From Burkholderia sp. Ac-20365 (GTDB lineage: Bacteria > Pseudomonadota > Gammaproteobacteria > Burkholderiales > Burkholderiaceae): a stretch of DNA of 64,000 nucleotides. Below are positions 1 through 8,041 of this stretch, piece after piece. The stretch spans positions 78,584 through 142,583 of the forward strand of contig NZ_JAAGPI010000025.1 of NCBI RefSeq assembly GCF_017104715.1, read 5' to 3'. Both the position numbers and the translations under genes were made by a program. The notes under the pieces were generated by a model. It was not told the DNA's origin. It saw nothing but the letters and a program-made list of their open reading frames with translations, and made no database searches. Numbering within the stretch: position 1 is the first letter of the stretch; each line of letters opens with the position of its first letter.

Positions 1-1
1 A

Positions 2-1585
2 CTGGCCTATCAGATCGATTCCTATCGATACTGGCAGGAGCGCCTGCAACGACCGGCGTTCGGCTTCGGACAGTTCAGCGAAAACTTCACCATCGACGGA
101 CTGCCCGATCATGAGGTGTGCATCGGCGATGTTTACCGGATCGGGCAAGCCGTCTTCGAAGTCTCGCAGCCGCGTGTGACCTGTTATCGGCTCGGCATCC
201 GCATGGACGAGCCGGGCATGGCCGCGTTGCTGACGTCGAGCGGACGCCCGGGTTTCTATCTGCGTGTTCTGCAGGAAGGCGACGTCGGCGCGGGCGATGA
301 AATCATCAAGCTGCAAGGCTCGCCCGAGCAGATGACCGTCGAGGCGATCAACGCGCTGCTGTATTCGCCGCCTCATCCGCAACCGCTACTGGAGCGTGCA
401 TTGCGCATCAGTGCGCTTTCGCCGGGCTGGCGGACATCGTTCGATACATTGCTGCGCAGTGTCGAGGCGGGTACGAGCGATGGCAACGCGGGGCTCGCGC
501 CCGCTGCCGCGGCGAAGGCGGCAGAGCCCGGATTCCGGCAACACAGGGTGGCCGCCATTCAGCGTGAATCCGCCGACGTCCTTTCGTTCGCGTTCGAGCC
601 GACGGATGGACTGCCGCTCAAGCCGCACCGGCCAGGCCAATACGTCGTGTTGCGCATCAAGCAGGGCGATCAGGCCTCGCCGTTTTTCCGCAGCTATTCG
701 CTCTCCGGCGCACCTGGCACGGCGCGTTATCGCATCAGCGTGAAGATCGAACCGAACGGGGCAGCCGGCAAGTATCTCGGCGAGCATGTTCGTGTCGGAG
801 ACACGCTCGATGTCAGCGCGCCGCGCGGAGATTTCGTCCTCAACGAAGCAATGAATCCGGTTGTTCTGCTGAGTGCCGGAATCGGCGTGACGCCTGTGCT
901 GTCGATGCTGCTTGAACTTTCGGCGTCGGGGTCCGCGCGCGGTGTTCTGTGGATTCACGTCGCCCGGGATGGCAAGCATCATCCGTTTGGTGCTGAATGT
1001 CGGCGCCTGCTCGGCACACTCGCGTGCGCGCGCGGCTATGTGTGCTACAGCGCGCCTCGCGCGGACGATCGCATCGGCGTCGATTTCGATGATACGGGGC
1101 GCCTGTCGCCCGCCATGCTGGAGAAGATCGGCGTCCCGCTCGATGCCGATGTCTATCTTTGCGGGCCCGCGTCGTTCATGGACGACATGAAGCGAATGTT
1201 CGAAGACGCCGGCATCGCCAAGTCACGCATTCACATGGAGCGCTTCGGCGGTGTCGAGTCGTTGACGCCTGGCATTGCAGGTGCGCCCTTGCGCGCTCCT
1301 CATGTGCCGCTTTCAATGGTCTCGGAAGGGCCGCGTGTGTCGTTTGCACGAAGCGGTATTACAGCGCATTGGGATGCGCAGGCTTATCCGAGCATTCTCG
1401 AACTCGCCGAGGCGTGCGATGTTCCTGTTCGCTGGTCGTGCCGCTCGGGAATCTGCCACAACTGCGAAAGCGGGCTGGTTTCGGGGACGGTTGCATATGC
1501 ACCGACGCCACTCGACGAGCCCGCGAATGGAAACCTGCTCATCTGTTGCGCGCGACCTGTCGGCGACGTCGTAGTGGATCTGTGA
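2..1585 (+). CDS. MOSC / FAD-NAD reductase / 2Fe-2S ferredoxin fusion oxidoreductase (5' partial)
   Basis: The reading frame is open from base 2, so the gene starts before the window; 527 residues are visible. A MOSC-type segment comes first (about residues 1-125), probably binding a sulfur or molybdenum-cofactor-linked substrate. A ferredoxin-reductase module follows, with the FAD motif RSYSLSG and the NAD-site motif SAGIGVTPVLSML. The C-terminus is a plant-type 2Fe-2S ferredoxin with CRSGICHNC and a later CC near residues 515-516. The order matches proteins annotated as MOSC and FAD-binding oxidoreductase, which are inferred to pass electrons from NAD(P)H through FAD to the Fe-S cluster. 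The substrate is not evident. An ATG or GTG inside this range would cut the MOSC domain, so neither is the real start. Confidence 0.9.
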   Translation: MAYQIDSYRYWQERLQRPAFGFGQFSENFTIDGLPDHEVCIGDVYRIGQAVFEVSQPRVTCYRLGIRMDEPGMAALLTSSGRPGFYLRVLQEGDVGAGDEIIKLQGSPEQMTVEAINALLYSPPHPQPLLERALRISALSPGWRTSFDTLLRSVEAGTSDGNAGLAPAAAAKAAEPGFRQHRVAAIQRESADVLSFAFEPTDGLPLKPHRPGQYVVLRIKQGDQASPFFRSYSLSGAPGTARYRISVKIEPNGAAGKYLGEHVRVGDTLDVSAPRGDFVLNEAMNPVVLLSAGIGVTPVLSMLLELSASGSARGVLWIHVARDGKHHPFGAECRRLLGTLACARGYVCYSAPRADDRIGVDFDDTGRLSPAMLEKIGVPLDADVYLCGPASFMDDMKRMFEDAGIAKSRIHMERFGGVESLTPGIAGAPLRAPHVPLSMVSEGPRVSFARSGITAHWDAQAYPSILELAEACDVPVRWSCRSGICHNCESGLVSGTVAYAPTPLDEPANGNLLICCARPVGDVVVDL

Positions 1586-1885
1586 ATTGATCTGTTCATT
1601 CGCTTTGCTGTTGAACGTGATCATCACCCGTGAATTAGATGGAATTAAATATCTCACCGGCAAAAAATACTTTATCGGAAAATATTCCTGAAAATCGCCT
1701 TCGCCGGTTTTTGGCAAACGTTTGCGTTCTATTCAATATGTCCCGCATTTGATTAATACGCCACAACTCGGCCATGGAAACGATTCCGTTGTTGAATTAA
1801 TTCAAAACGGGAGCATGATTGGAGAACTACTACGATTCGCGCGTCGCGAACGAACTGAGAGAAACCTTAGAGGTCGGGGGCCGGC
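1586..1885. other. intergenic region with a 14-bp palindrome
   Basis: No gene is supported here. The stretch is AT-richer than its surroundings. It holds a perfect palindrome, ttgaattaattcaa, at 1792-1805, about 80 bases before the transposase-like gene. This could be an operator or part of an old element end; no matching inverted repeat was found on the far side of that gene. Confidence 0.5.
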
Positions 1886-2218
1886 ATGATTTCCATGAAT
1901 GGTGCGCTTTGGCAGTTTTCCCTTCTGGACGAAGACTGGAAACTCGTTGAAGGCCTTTTCCCATCGGATGTAGAGCAAGGCAAGGGAAAACGCCGCTGCA
2001 ATCCGCGTCAGATTCTCAATGCGATTCTCTGGATCGAAACGACGGGTGCGAGCTGGAAGCATTTGCCAGCGAATTTCCCGCCCACTCAAACCTGTTATAA
2101 AAAATATCTCGAATGGCGCCGCGATGGCACCCTGAAGCAGGTTCTCGAGTTGCTGGCCAATGGCAATCGGTTGCCGTCGGCCCATGGCGCCGGTCATGCC
2201 ATGTCAGAGGCTGCCTGA
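1886..2218 (+). CDS. IS5-family transposase N-terminal domain protein (DUF4096-like), truncated or stand-alone
   Basis: The 110 residues match the N-terminal part of IS5-group transposases. Visible are the opening W-x-L-x-E-x-L-P type segment (DEDWKLVEGLFP), then RQILNAILWIETTGASWKHLP and the CYKKYLEWRRDGTLKQVL block. The DDE catalytic domain that should follow is absent: the frame stops after a short unrelated tail. It therefore cannot transpose by itself. It is either an element remnant or a retained DNA-binding domain. The next gene, convergent on the minus strand, begins 33 bases later. Family assignment is fairly firm; function is unknown. Confidence 0.7.
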   Translation: MISMNGALWQFSLLDEDWKLVEGLFPSDVEQGKGKRRCNPRQILNAILWIETTGASWKHLPANFPPTQTCYKKYLEWRRDGTLKQVLELLANGNRLPSAHGAGHAMSEAA

Positions 2219-2250
2219 TGCGACGGATGCTGTTGCAATCGTCGGCATGA

Positions 2251-3195
2251 TCAGAAGAAGTAGGCGATCAGCAGGGCCTCCGTCACCACGCCGAGCAACG
2301 TGCTGATCAGGATCGTCGCCGTGGCGTCGCGCATGTACGTGTTGTTCTTGAGAGCGAACATCGCGGCTGCCGTCGCGGTCGGCACGGCACCCGTGATGAT
2401 GGCCTGATGCGCAGGCGCGTCCACCACGCCGAACAGAACGGCGCCGAGCGCCATCAATGCGGGTTGCAGGAAATTCTTGAGACCCAGATTCGTGAGGACG
2501 TTCGCATTGATCACGAAACGCTCGCCGTAAAGCATCAATCCGAGCGCAAACAGCGACGTGCCGCCCGCGGCTTTGCCGATCAGATCGACGGAGGTCAATA
2601 CCGGTCCAGGCAGCGTGACGTGGCAGAAGCTCAGCACCATGCCCGAGACAGGCAGCCAGACGATGGGGTTGATGACGGCTCGCGCAATACTCTCGCCGAA
2701 AACCCGCCACACGTCCGGCCCGGCTTTTCCGCTGGCGCTTTTGTCGCCCAGGCTCGTCAGGACGATGGTCAGTGGCAGCATGAAGATGCTGGTAATGAGA
2801 TTGCCGACCAGTACGGCGAGAAATCCTTCTGGACCGAACACGGCGGCGAGAACAGGCGCGCCGAAATACGCCATGTCGGGGAACGCACATACCAGCGCCT
2901 GCATGGTGGCGGTGCGCAGGTCATGTCTGAACACGAAGCGGCCGACGCCCAGCGCGATCACATACGTGCCCATCAACCCGAGCATCAGGCACAGCGCGAA
3001 GCCCACGTTATGCAGCTTGTCAGGCGAGGTCTTGACGGCACCTTCGAACAGCGCGAACGGCAGCGCGAAGCGGATCACGAGCGTTGCCAGCACGCCGGCA
3101 TCGTCGTGTTTCAGCAGGCCGATGCGAGCCGATAGCCAGCCAAGCATGATGACGAACGCAACCGGCAACAACCCATTGAGAATGGTGTCGAGCAA
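2251..3195 (-). CDS. AEC-family (auxin efflux carrier-like) membrane transporter
   Basis: This is a 314-residue polytopic membrane protein with about ten hydrophobic segments in two halves, the usual AEC architecture and length. The opening NGLLPVAFVIMLGWLSARIGLL and the end TILISTLLGVVTEALLIAYFF are typical. Bacterial members usually export or exchange carboxylates such as malonate or malate; the substrate here is not known. The start is a TTG codon, chosen because GGAG lies a proper distance upstream and the N-terminal alignment fits. The gene is monocistronic on the minus strand, next to a small NTF2-like gene in the same direction. Confidence 0.88.
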   Translation of the reverse strand: MLDTILNGLLPVAFVIMLGWLSARIGLLKHDDAGVLATLVIRFALPFALFEGAVKTSPDKLHNVGFALCLMLGLMGTYVIALGVGRFVFRHDLRTATMQALVCAFPDMAYFGAPVLAAVFGPEGFLAVLVGNLITSIFMLPLTIVLTSLGDKSASGKAGPDVWRVFGESIARAVINPIVWLPVSGMVLSFCHVTLPGPVLTSVDLIGKAAGGTSLFALGLMLYGERFVINANVLTNLGLKNFLQPALMALGAVLFGVVDAPAHQAIITGAVPTATAAAMFALKNNTYMRDATATILISTLLGVVTEALLIAYFF

Positions 3196-3362
3196 AGACG
3201 GACTCCTTTTTCGAATCTTGGGCTACGCCGGGGACTGTCTTTAGCCAGTGTAGTTGGCCGCTGAATATCGTGCGGAAAAGGTGACTTGCGTTTCGTTCAT
3301 CTCCTCGCGTCATGCGTTGCTTACGCGAAGCCTGCATGTGCGCCGTCCGTGTTGTCCGGGCT

Positions 3363-3734
3363 TTATTTGCTGTCGAGAAAGACATGAAGACTGGCCAGCT
3401 TGCCGTTGTGGACAGTGAAGATGTCCTCGCCGCGAATCAGGCCTGGGTTGTCTTTCGGACCATAGCGCCACGTGACGCGGCCGAGTCCATGATTCAACGC
3501 AACCGGGTCCGGCGTGAACGTGAAGCCGGCGTGTTGCGTGAGGACTCTGTCGATCATTTCATTGACGTCCGTATAGCCTGAGGCGATGCCTGCGTAATCG
3601 GCCACGATCACTTCCGGCGTGTAAGCGGCCGCGAACAGGGCGAGCCGCGCAACCGGATCGGTGTTGTTCCAGATGTCGAAGTGCCGGTTGATCAACGATT
3701 GCGCGATCGCGAGATCCTGAGCATGGGTGTCCAT
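3363..3734 (-). CDS. nuclear transport factor 2-like (SnoaL-fold) family protein
   Basis: This is a 123-residue cone-barrel protein of the NTF2/SnoaL type, recognised from the HFDIWNNTDPVARLALFAAAYTPEVIVAD start and the EDIFTVHNGKLASLHVFLDSK end. Members bind small hydrophobic ligands and may be isomerases, hydratases or non-enzymatic. AGGA precedes the ATG. It lies 90 bases downstream of the SDR gene on the same strand and may be cotranscribed with it. That pairing hints at small-molecule metabolism under the divergent LysR regulator. No specific substrate can be given. Confidence 0.8.
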   Translation of the reverse strand: MDTHAQDLAIAQSLINRHFDIWNNTDPVARLALFAAAYTPEVIVADYAGIASGYTDVNEMIDRVLTQHAGFTFTPDPVALNHGLGRVTWRYGPKDNPGLIRGEDIFTVHNGKLASLHVFLDSK

Positions 3735-3824
3735 GGTGGCATATTCCTGTGAAGGGCACCGGGGCCGTGAGCGTGGCCGCCGGTGCAGAGAAAGTAGCAG
3801 GCTGGCGCGCCCGGCTGCGCGCCG

Positions 3825-4574
3825 TTAAACCTGAGCCATGCCGCCGTCGATGAACAGTTCGATGCCGTTGACGTAGCTGGCCGAGCTGGAGGCGAGGAAC
3901 ACGACTGCCTTGCCGATTTCCTCGGGTTCGCCAAGGCGGCCGAGCGGCACTTGCGAAGCCAGCGCGTCGTACAGTCCCTGACGCGCTTCTTCAGGCACGA
4001 GACCGCCAAGACCAGGCGTGCGGATCGGACCCGGGCTGACCACATTCACGCGGATACCGCGATCCTTCAGGTCCAGTGCCCACGAGCGGGCGAAGTTCCG
4101 CACAGCCGCCTTGCTGGCGCTGTACACGCTGAAGGCAGGCGTGCCCGTCACGGACGTGATCGACGAAGTCAGGATGATCGACGCGCCGTCGACCAGCAGC
4201 GGCAGTGCCTTTTGAACGGTGAACAGCACGCCGCGCACATTGGTATTGAAGATGCGGTCGAAGTGTTCTTCGGTGATCGCGCCAAGCGGCAACATATCGC
4301 CGCCGCCCGCATTCGCGAACAGGATATCCAGCTTGCCGGCCGTCGCCGCGATCTTCGCGTACACGGCATCGAGGTCCGACAGCACCGATGCGTCAGCGCG
4401 GATGGCCGTCGCTGCCGGGCCGATCGCGGCCGCGGCCGCATCGAGTTCCGCCTGACGGCGGCCAGTAATGAAGACACGCGCGCCCTGTTCCGCCAGTTCC
4501 TTTGCCGCCGCGAGGCCAATGCCCGTGCTGCCGCCCGTGACGAGTGCGATCTTGCCGTTCAGTTGCTTGCTCAT
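3825..4574 (-). CDS. SDR-family NAD(P)-dependent oxidoreductase
   Basis: The 249 residues form a classical short-chain dehydrogenase. The cofactor motif TGGSTGIG is at residues 13-20 and the NAG motif near 88-90. The catalytic set is a Ser near 137-138, Tyr151 and Lys155 in YSASK. The C-terminal VSPGPIRTPG loop and the NGIELFIDGG end are also typical. The Arg-Arg after the second beta strand (GRRQAEL) favours NADP(H). The start is supported by GGAG in cacggagcacatc before the ATG. It is transcribed divergently from the LysR gene, which is the likely regulator. The substrate is unknown. Confidence 0.9.
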   Translation of the reverse strand: MSKQLNGKIALVTGGSTGIGLAAAKELAEQGARVFITGRRQAELDAAAAAIGPAATAIRADASVLSDLDAVYAKIAATAGKLDILFANAGGGDMLPLGAITEEHFDRIFNTNVRGVLFTVQKALPLLVDGASIILTSSITSVTGTPAFSVYSASKAAVRNFARSWALDLKDRGIRVNVVSPGPIRTPGLGGLVPEEARQGLYDALASQVPLGRLGEPEEIGKAVVFLASSSASYVNGIELFIDGGMAQV

Positions 4575-4717
4575 GATGTGCTCCGTGTCGTGGTTTCAAG
4601 GTTGATGAGTCGTGCCCGCTTCGACGCTGCCCTGCTGTTGTTTGCTGCGTGTCGCGTTGGCATGGGTGAACTTTATCGACAGGTCGTTTGTTAATAAATG
4701 GCGTAAAATAAAATGAC

Positions 4718-4735
4718 TATCCACTACTGTGGATA
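4718..4735. promoter_or_regulatory. inverted repeat, candidate LysR-regulator operator
   Basis: The arms tatccac and gtggata (7 bp, 4-base spacer) sit 32 bases before the LysR start, in the only divergent space shared with the SDR gene. LysR-type regulators commonly bind dyads in this position. This is inference from position and symmetry alone. Confidence 0.45.
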
Positions 4736-4766
4736 ATCGGATGGATCGATCAGCGAGCGAGGGCGA

Positions 4767-5708
4767 ATGGATCAGTTGCTGGCAATGCGCGCTTTTGCGC
4801 GCGTGGTGGAGGCGGGCAGCTTCACGCGCGCGGCGGATTCACTGGACGTACCCAATGCCACGATGAGCAAGCTGGTGCAGGAGCTCGAAGCGCATCTTGG
4901 CGTGAGGCTGTTGCAGCGGACCACACGGCGTGTCACCGTGACGCCGGAAGGCCAGGATTACTACGCGAAAGCCACGCGTGTGCTCAGAGATCTCGAGGAC
5001 ATCGATTCGTCTTTCAACGTGGCGCGTACCAATCCGCGCGGCCATCTGCGTATCGATGTCGGCGGATCGACGGCGAGAGATGTGCTGATTCCCTTATTGC
5101 CGGATTTCCTCGCGCGTTATCCGGATATCAGGATCGATCTCGGCGTGAGTGATCGCCCGGTCGATCTGATCAGCGATAACGTCGACTGTGTGATTCGCGG
5201 TGGTCCGCTGGACAACTCGTCGCTGATTGCACGCCATATCGGCGATGCCGCGATGGTTACCTGCGCGGCGCCGGTCTATCTGAAGCAGTTCGGCGTTCCT
5301 GCCTACCCTGAGGAACTGAAGAACGGACACAGGTTAGTTGGCTATATGTCGACCCAGAACGGCAGAACCATGCCGTTCCGGTTCGAGCGCGATGGCGAGC
5401 GGACCGAGATAAAGGTCGAGCACCGCATCGGCATCAATGAGAGCAACGCCCATTTCGCGGCTTCGATTGCGGGACTCGGCATTATTCAAACATTTGCGTA
5501 TGCGGCCAATCCGGCGCTACGGGATGGGACGCTGGTCGAGATCCTGAAGAAGTGGCGCCCGCCGTCTTATCCGTTTCATGTGGTCTATCCGCAGAATCGT
5601 CACGTGACGCACCGGCTGCGCGTGTTTATCGACTGGTTGCTGGAGTGCTTTCCTGCAAAGCTGCGCGGTACCGCGCCTGGGGCGCGCAAGAAAACGCTCC
5701 GGTCTTAG
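4767..5708 (+). CDS. LysR-family transcriptional regulator
   Basis: The 313-residue protein has the standard LysR layout. An N-terminal winged helix-turn-helix (MDQLLAMRAFARVVEAGSFT through QRTTRRVTVTPEG, residues 1-65) is followed by a periplasmic-binding-like effector domain. The N-terminus closely resembles the subgroup whose targets are divergent oxidoreductases. It lies divergent to the SDR gene, with an inverted repeat between them, so it most likely controls that gene and perhaps the NTF2-like gene. A purine-rich SD (gagggcg) precedes the ATG. The ligand is unknown. Confidence 0.9.
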   Translation: MDQLLAMRAFARVVEAGSFTRAADSLDVPNATMSKLVQELEAHLGVRLLQRTTRRVTVTPEGQDYYAKATRVLRDLEDIDSSFNVARTNPRGHLRIDVGGSTARDVLIPLLPDFLARYPDIRIDLGVSDRPVDLISDNVDCVIRGGPLDNSSLIARHIGDAAMVTCAAPVYLKQFGVPAYPEELKNGHRLVGYMSTQNGRTMPFRFERDGERTEIKVEHRIGINESNAHFAASIAGLGIIQTFAYAANPALRDGTLVEILKKWRPPSYPFHVVYPQNRHVTHRLRVFIDWLLECFPAKLRGTAPGARKKTLRS

Positions 5709-5806
5709 CCGGATTTACAGGTGTGTTTGCGTGCGTCGTCGAGATTCTGAAAGCATCGAGTACGCCATTTGCTGCACTGTGCATGTGGACATTGCGGGAG
5801 ATTCTC

Positions 5807-6031
5807 ATGACAAGCGTCGAGTTATTGCACAACGACGACGAAGTACTCGACCCGACTGATCCGACCTTGCGAACCCGGGGCGCGGTCAAGGTGGATGGAC
5901 ATGGAAAGGGCAGTTGGGAAGAGCATCTCGACGGCACGTGGACAGCGCTGATCGCGCACGAGACGTTCCGCGCACCTTCGAAAGAAGCATTGGCCGCCAC
6001 GCTCGAAACGTATTTTTCGGGCGCCACGTAG
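5807..6031 (+). CDS. small conserved-type hypothetical protein (74 aa)
   Basis: A 74-residue acidic reading frame begins at an ATG preceded by gcgggag, a good SD. The protein has a charged start (ELLHNDDEVLDPTDP), then GSWEEHLDGTWTALIAHETFRAPSKEAL. There is no signal peptide or membrane segment. I do not recognise the family. It lies between the LysR gene and the fluoride riboswitch, which has its own promoter, so it is probably independent of the fluoride operon. A longer in-frame extension upstream has no SD and overlaps the LysR gene. Confidence 0.6.
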   Translation: MTSVELLHNDDEVLDPTDPTLRTRGAVKVDGHGKGSWEEHLDGTWTALIAHETFRAPSKEALAATLETYFSGAT

Positions 6032-6109
6032 CGCGGCAAACAGGTTTTCAGGCACAGGAGATCCGCGGCGCGGCTGTGACGAACATTTACGGACTTTTTG
6101 TTTGTCGCG

Positions 6110-6115
6110 TACAAT
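6110..6115 (+). promoter_or_regulatory. putative -10 box of the fluoride operon
   Basis: The hexamer tacaat lies 8-10 bases before the first paired base of the riboswitch aptamer, placing a start site at about 6121-6123. A weak -35 (ttacgg, 6087-6092) sits 17 bases upstream. This spacing is what a riboswitch at the extreme 5' end of its transcript would require. Confidence 0.5.
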
Positions 6116-6122
6116 CGCTTTC

Positions 6123-6180
6123 GCTGGAGATGGCATTCCTCCAAACAACCGCCGGGCTGACCGGCTGATGATGCCTACGA
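6123..6180 (+). ncRNA. fluoride riboswitch (crcB motif) aptamer
   Basis: The sequence carries the conserved crcB-motif blocks: ggagatggcattcctcc, aaacaaccgcc, and ggctgatgatgcctac. Pairing fits the known fold: ggag with ctcc in the first stem, gccgg with ccggc in the internal stem, and ggcat (6132-6136) with atgcc (6171-6175). The next three genes are the fluoride-resistance set (CLC-F, DUF190, CrcB), which confirms the assignment. Fluoride binding is expected to switch the operon on. Confidence 0.93.
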
Positions 6181-6251
6181 GTTCCTGGGTGCAGGAGGTC
6201 GTAGGCCGTCCGTAGTGGCGTCCTGCCACCCAGGTTTGATGTTCGATCAAA
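6173..6251 (+). promoter_or_regulatory. fluoride riboswitch expression platform (alternative hairpins)
   Basis: The 3' end of the aptamer, gcctacga (6173-6180), is a perfect complement of tcgtaggc (6199-6206). A rival hairpin pairs cctgggtgcagga (6184-6196) with tcctgccacccagg (6221-6234) with one bulged base. The two helices cross and cannot coexist, which is the signature of a switch. A third small hairpin, tttgat/atcaaa (6235-6251), abuts the coding start at 6262. No long U-run follows, so control may act on translation or Rho rather than on an intrinsic terminator. Confidence 0.65.
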
Positions 6252-6261
6252 TCTGGAAATC

Positions 6262-7572
6262 ATGAAGCGTATTCAATCTGTCGAGCAGTTCGCCATGGTG
6301 CCCTACGTGGTGCGCTGGCTCCTGCTGTCTTCTGTGCTCGGCGCGCTCGCGGGTTCGGCGTCGGCGCTCTTTCTCTATTCCCTCGATCTCGCCACCGATA
6401 CCCGGACAACCCATCCCTGGCTGCTCTGGCTGCTGCCAGTTGCAGGCCTCGTCACGGGCTGGATCTACCACCGTGTCGGCAAGCCTGTCGAAGGCGGCAA
6501 CAACCTGTTGATCGACGAAATCCACGATCCGCAGAAGATCGTGCCCAAGCGCATGGCGCCGCTCATTCTGATTGCAACGGTGGTCACCCACCTGTTCGGC
6601 GGCTCTGCCGGACGCGAGGGCACGGCGGTGCAAATGGGCGGCGCGCTCGCCGACCGTGTGACGCATCTGTTCAAGCTCGACCGGGAAGATCGGCGGATCC
6701 TGCTGATGGGCGGAATCGCGGCCGGCTTTTCGTCGGTGTTCGGCACGCCGCTCGCGGGCGCGATTTTCGGCCTCGAGGTACTCGCGATCGGCAGGCTCCG
6801 CTATGACGCCTTGCTCGCGTGCCTCGCTTCTTCGGTGGTCGCGGATGAAGCGTGCCGTCTGTGGGGCATTCATCACACGGTCTACGCGATTCCTTATCTG
6901 CCGGCCGTCACCGCGCCCGGTCTGGGTTCGGCCGTGCTGGCGGGCATCGCGTTCGGCGTGGTCGGCATGCTGTTCGCCGATTCGACGCATGCGCTGTCGG
7001 CGTTGTTCAAGCGGAAAATCGCATGGGCGCCGTTGCGTCCATTCATCGGCGGCGCGGTGGTCGCGATGATGGCCACGCTGCTCGCTACGCCTCAATTCCT
7101 CGGGCTCGGCATTCCGACCATCGAAGCCGCGTTCCGTGGCGATCTGCCCGTGTATGACTTCGCCGGCAAGTTTGGCTTTACGGTCGTCACGCTGGCCTCG
7201 GGTTTCAAGGGCGGGGAAGTGACGCCATTGTTCTATATCGGCGCCACGCTCGGCAATGCGCTCGGGCATGTGCTGGCGCTGCCGGTGCCGGTGCTCGCGG
7301 GGCTAGGTTTCGTTGCCGTTTTCGCGGGTGCAGCCAATACGCCGATCGCCTCGACGATCATGGCGATGGAACTGTTCGGCACGCACATCGGTGTGTACGC
7401 GGCTGTTGCGTGTGTGGTGAGCTATCTGTTTTCAGGGCATACGGGTATTTATCGGGCTCAGCGCGTGGGGCAATCGAAGCATCTGATCTTCCCCGAAGGC
7501 ATTCGTCTCGCAGACATTCCCGCATTACGCCGCGCGCGACGCAAGAACGTCGCCGCCGTTGCGCAGCCATAG
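6262..7572 (+). CDS. CLC-type fluoride/proton antiporter (CLC-F clade)
   Basis: This is a 436-residue CLC-family membrane transporter without the C-terminal CBS domains. GREGT at residues 117-121 contains the gating glutamate (E119). The first selectivity segment reads GGNNLL (78-83) instead of the chloride-type GSGIP, as in fluoride-specific CLC-F proteins. FKGGEVTPLFYIGATLGN is the third conserved block. It is the first gene after the fluoride riboswitch and is followed by DUF190 and CrcB genes, so its role is very probably fluoride export coupled to proton entry across the inner membrane. Confidence 0.92.
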   Translation: MKRIQSVEQFAMVPYVVRWLLLSSVLGALAGSASALFLYSLDLATDTRTTHPWLLWLLPVAGLVTGWIYHRVGKPVEGGNNLLIDEIHDPQKIVPKRMAPLILIATVVTHLFGGSAGREGTAVQMGGALADRVTHLFKLDREDRRILLMGGIAAGFSSVFGTPLAGAIFGLEVLAIGRLRYDALLACLASSVVADEACRLWGIHHTVYAIPYLPAVTAPGLGSAVLAGIAFGVVGMLFADSTHALSALFKRKIAWAPLRPFIGGAVVAMMATLLATPQFLGLGIPTIEAAFRGDLPVYDFAGKFGFTVVTLASGFKGGEVTPLFYIGATLGNALGHVLALPVPVLAGLGFVAVFAGAANTPIASTIMAMELFGTHIGVYAAVACVVSYLFSGHTGIYRAQRVGQSKHLIFPEGIRLADIPALRRARRKNVAAVAQP

Positions 7573-7599
7573 TCCGACATCTCATTCGCGATTCATATC

Positions 7600-7965
7600 A
7601 TGAGCAAAATGATTTCCTTGCGGCTGTATTTTCATCATTCGGCCAAAGGCCGGCCGACGCGTTTATGGCATCGCATCTCACGTCCGGGCATGGCGCGGCA
7701 TCTGCTTGCGCAGGCGAAGCTCGCGGGCATCGAGCAGGCGCTGTTGCATCGTGTGCAGGCGGGTTTCATTCGCGGCGACCGTATTCATCATGAGCACGTC
7801 GAACATCTGCATCACCGGTTTCCTCAGTGCATCGAACTGATCGACCTCGAAATCAAGCTGCGTGATTTCTGGCAACGGCATAGCGGCGATCTTCGCGACG
7901 TCCACGGTGTGTTCCTGCCGTGCGAAACGGCAATGCATGCGGCAGAGGAGGCAATCGCGATCTGA
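7600..7965 (+). CDS. DUF190 domain protein of the fluoride operon
   Basis: The 121-residue soluble protein resembles the DUF190 family, with a HLLAQAKLAGIEQALLHRVQAGF helix-turn segment and the conserved LIDLEIKLRDFW block. DUF190 genes are frequently found with crcB genes and the fold is PII-like, so a role in sensing or modulating fluoride export is possible, but the biochemical function is not established. It starts 27 bases after the CLC gene and is followed 76 bases later by crcB, consistent with one riboswitch-controlled transcript. Confidence 0.82.
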   Translation: MSKMISLRLYFHHSAKGRPTRLWHRISRPGMARHLLAQAKLAGIEQALLHRVQAGFIRGDRIHHEHVEHLHHRFPQCIELIDLEIKLRDFWQRHSGDLRDVHGVFLPCETAMHAAEEAIAI

Positions 7966-8041
7966 CGAACTGCCGGATCATCTGAGCGGGCCGTCCTTGA
8001 CGGTCTCTTTCCGCCACGAATGCCATAGAGAGGTGTGACAC

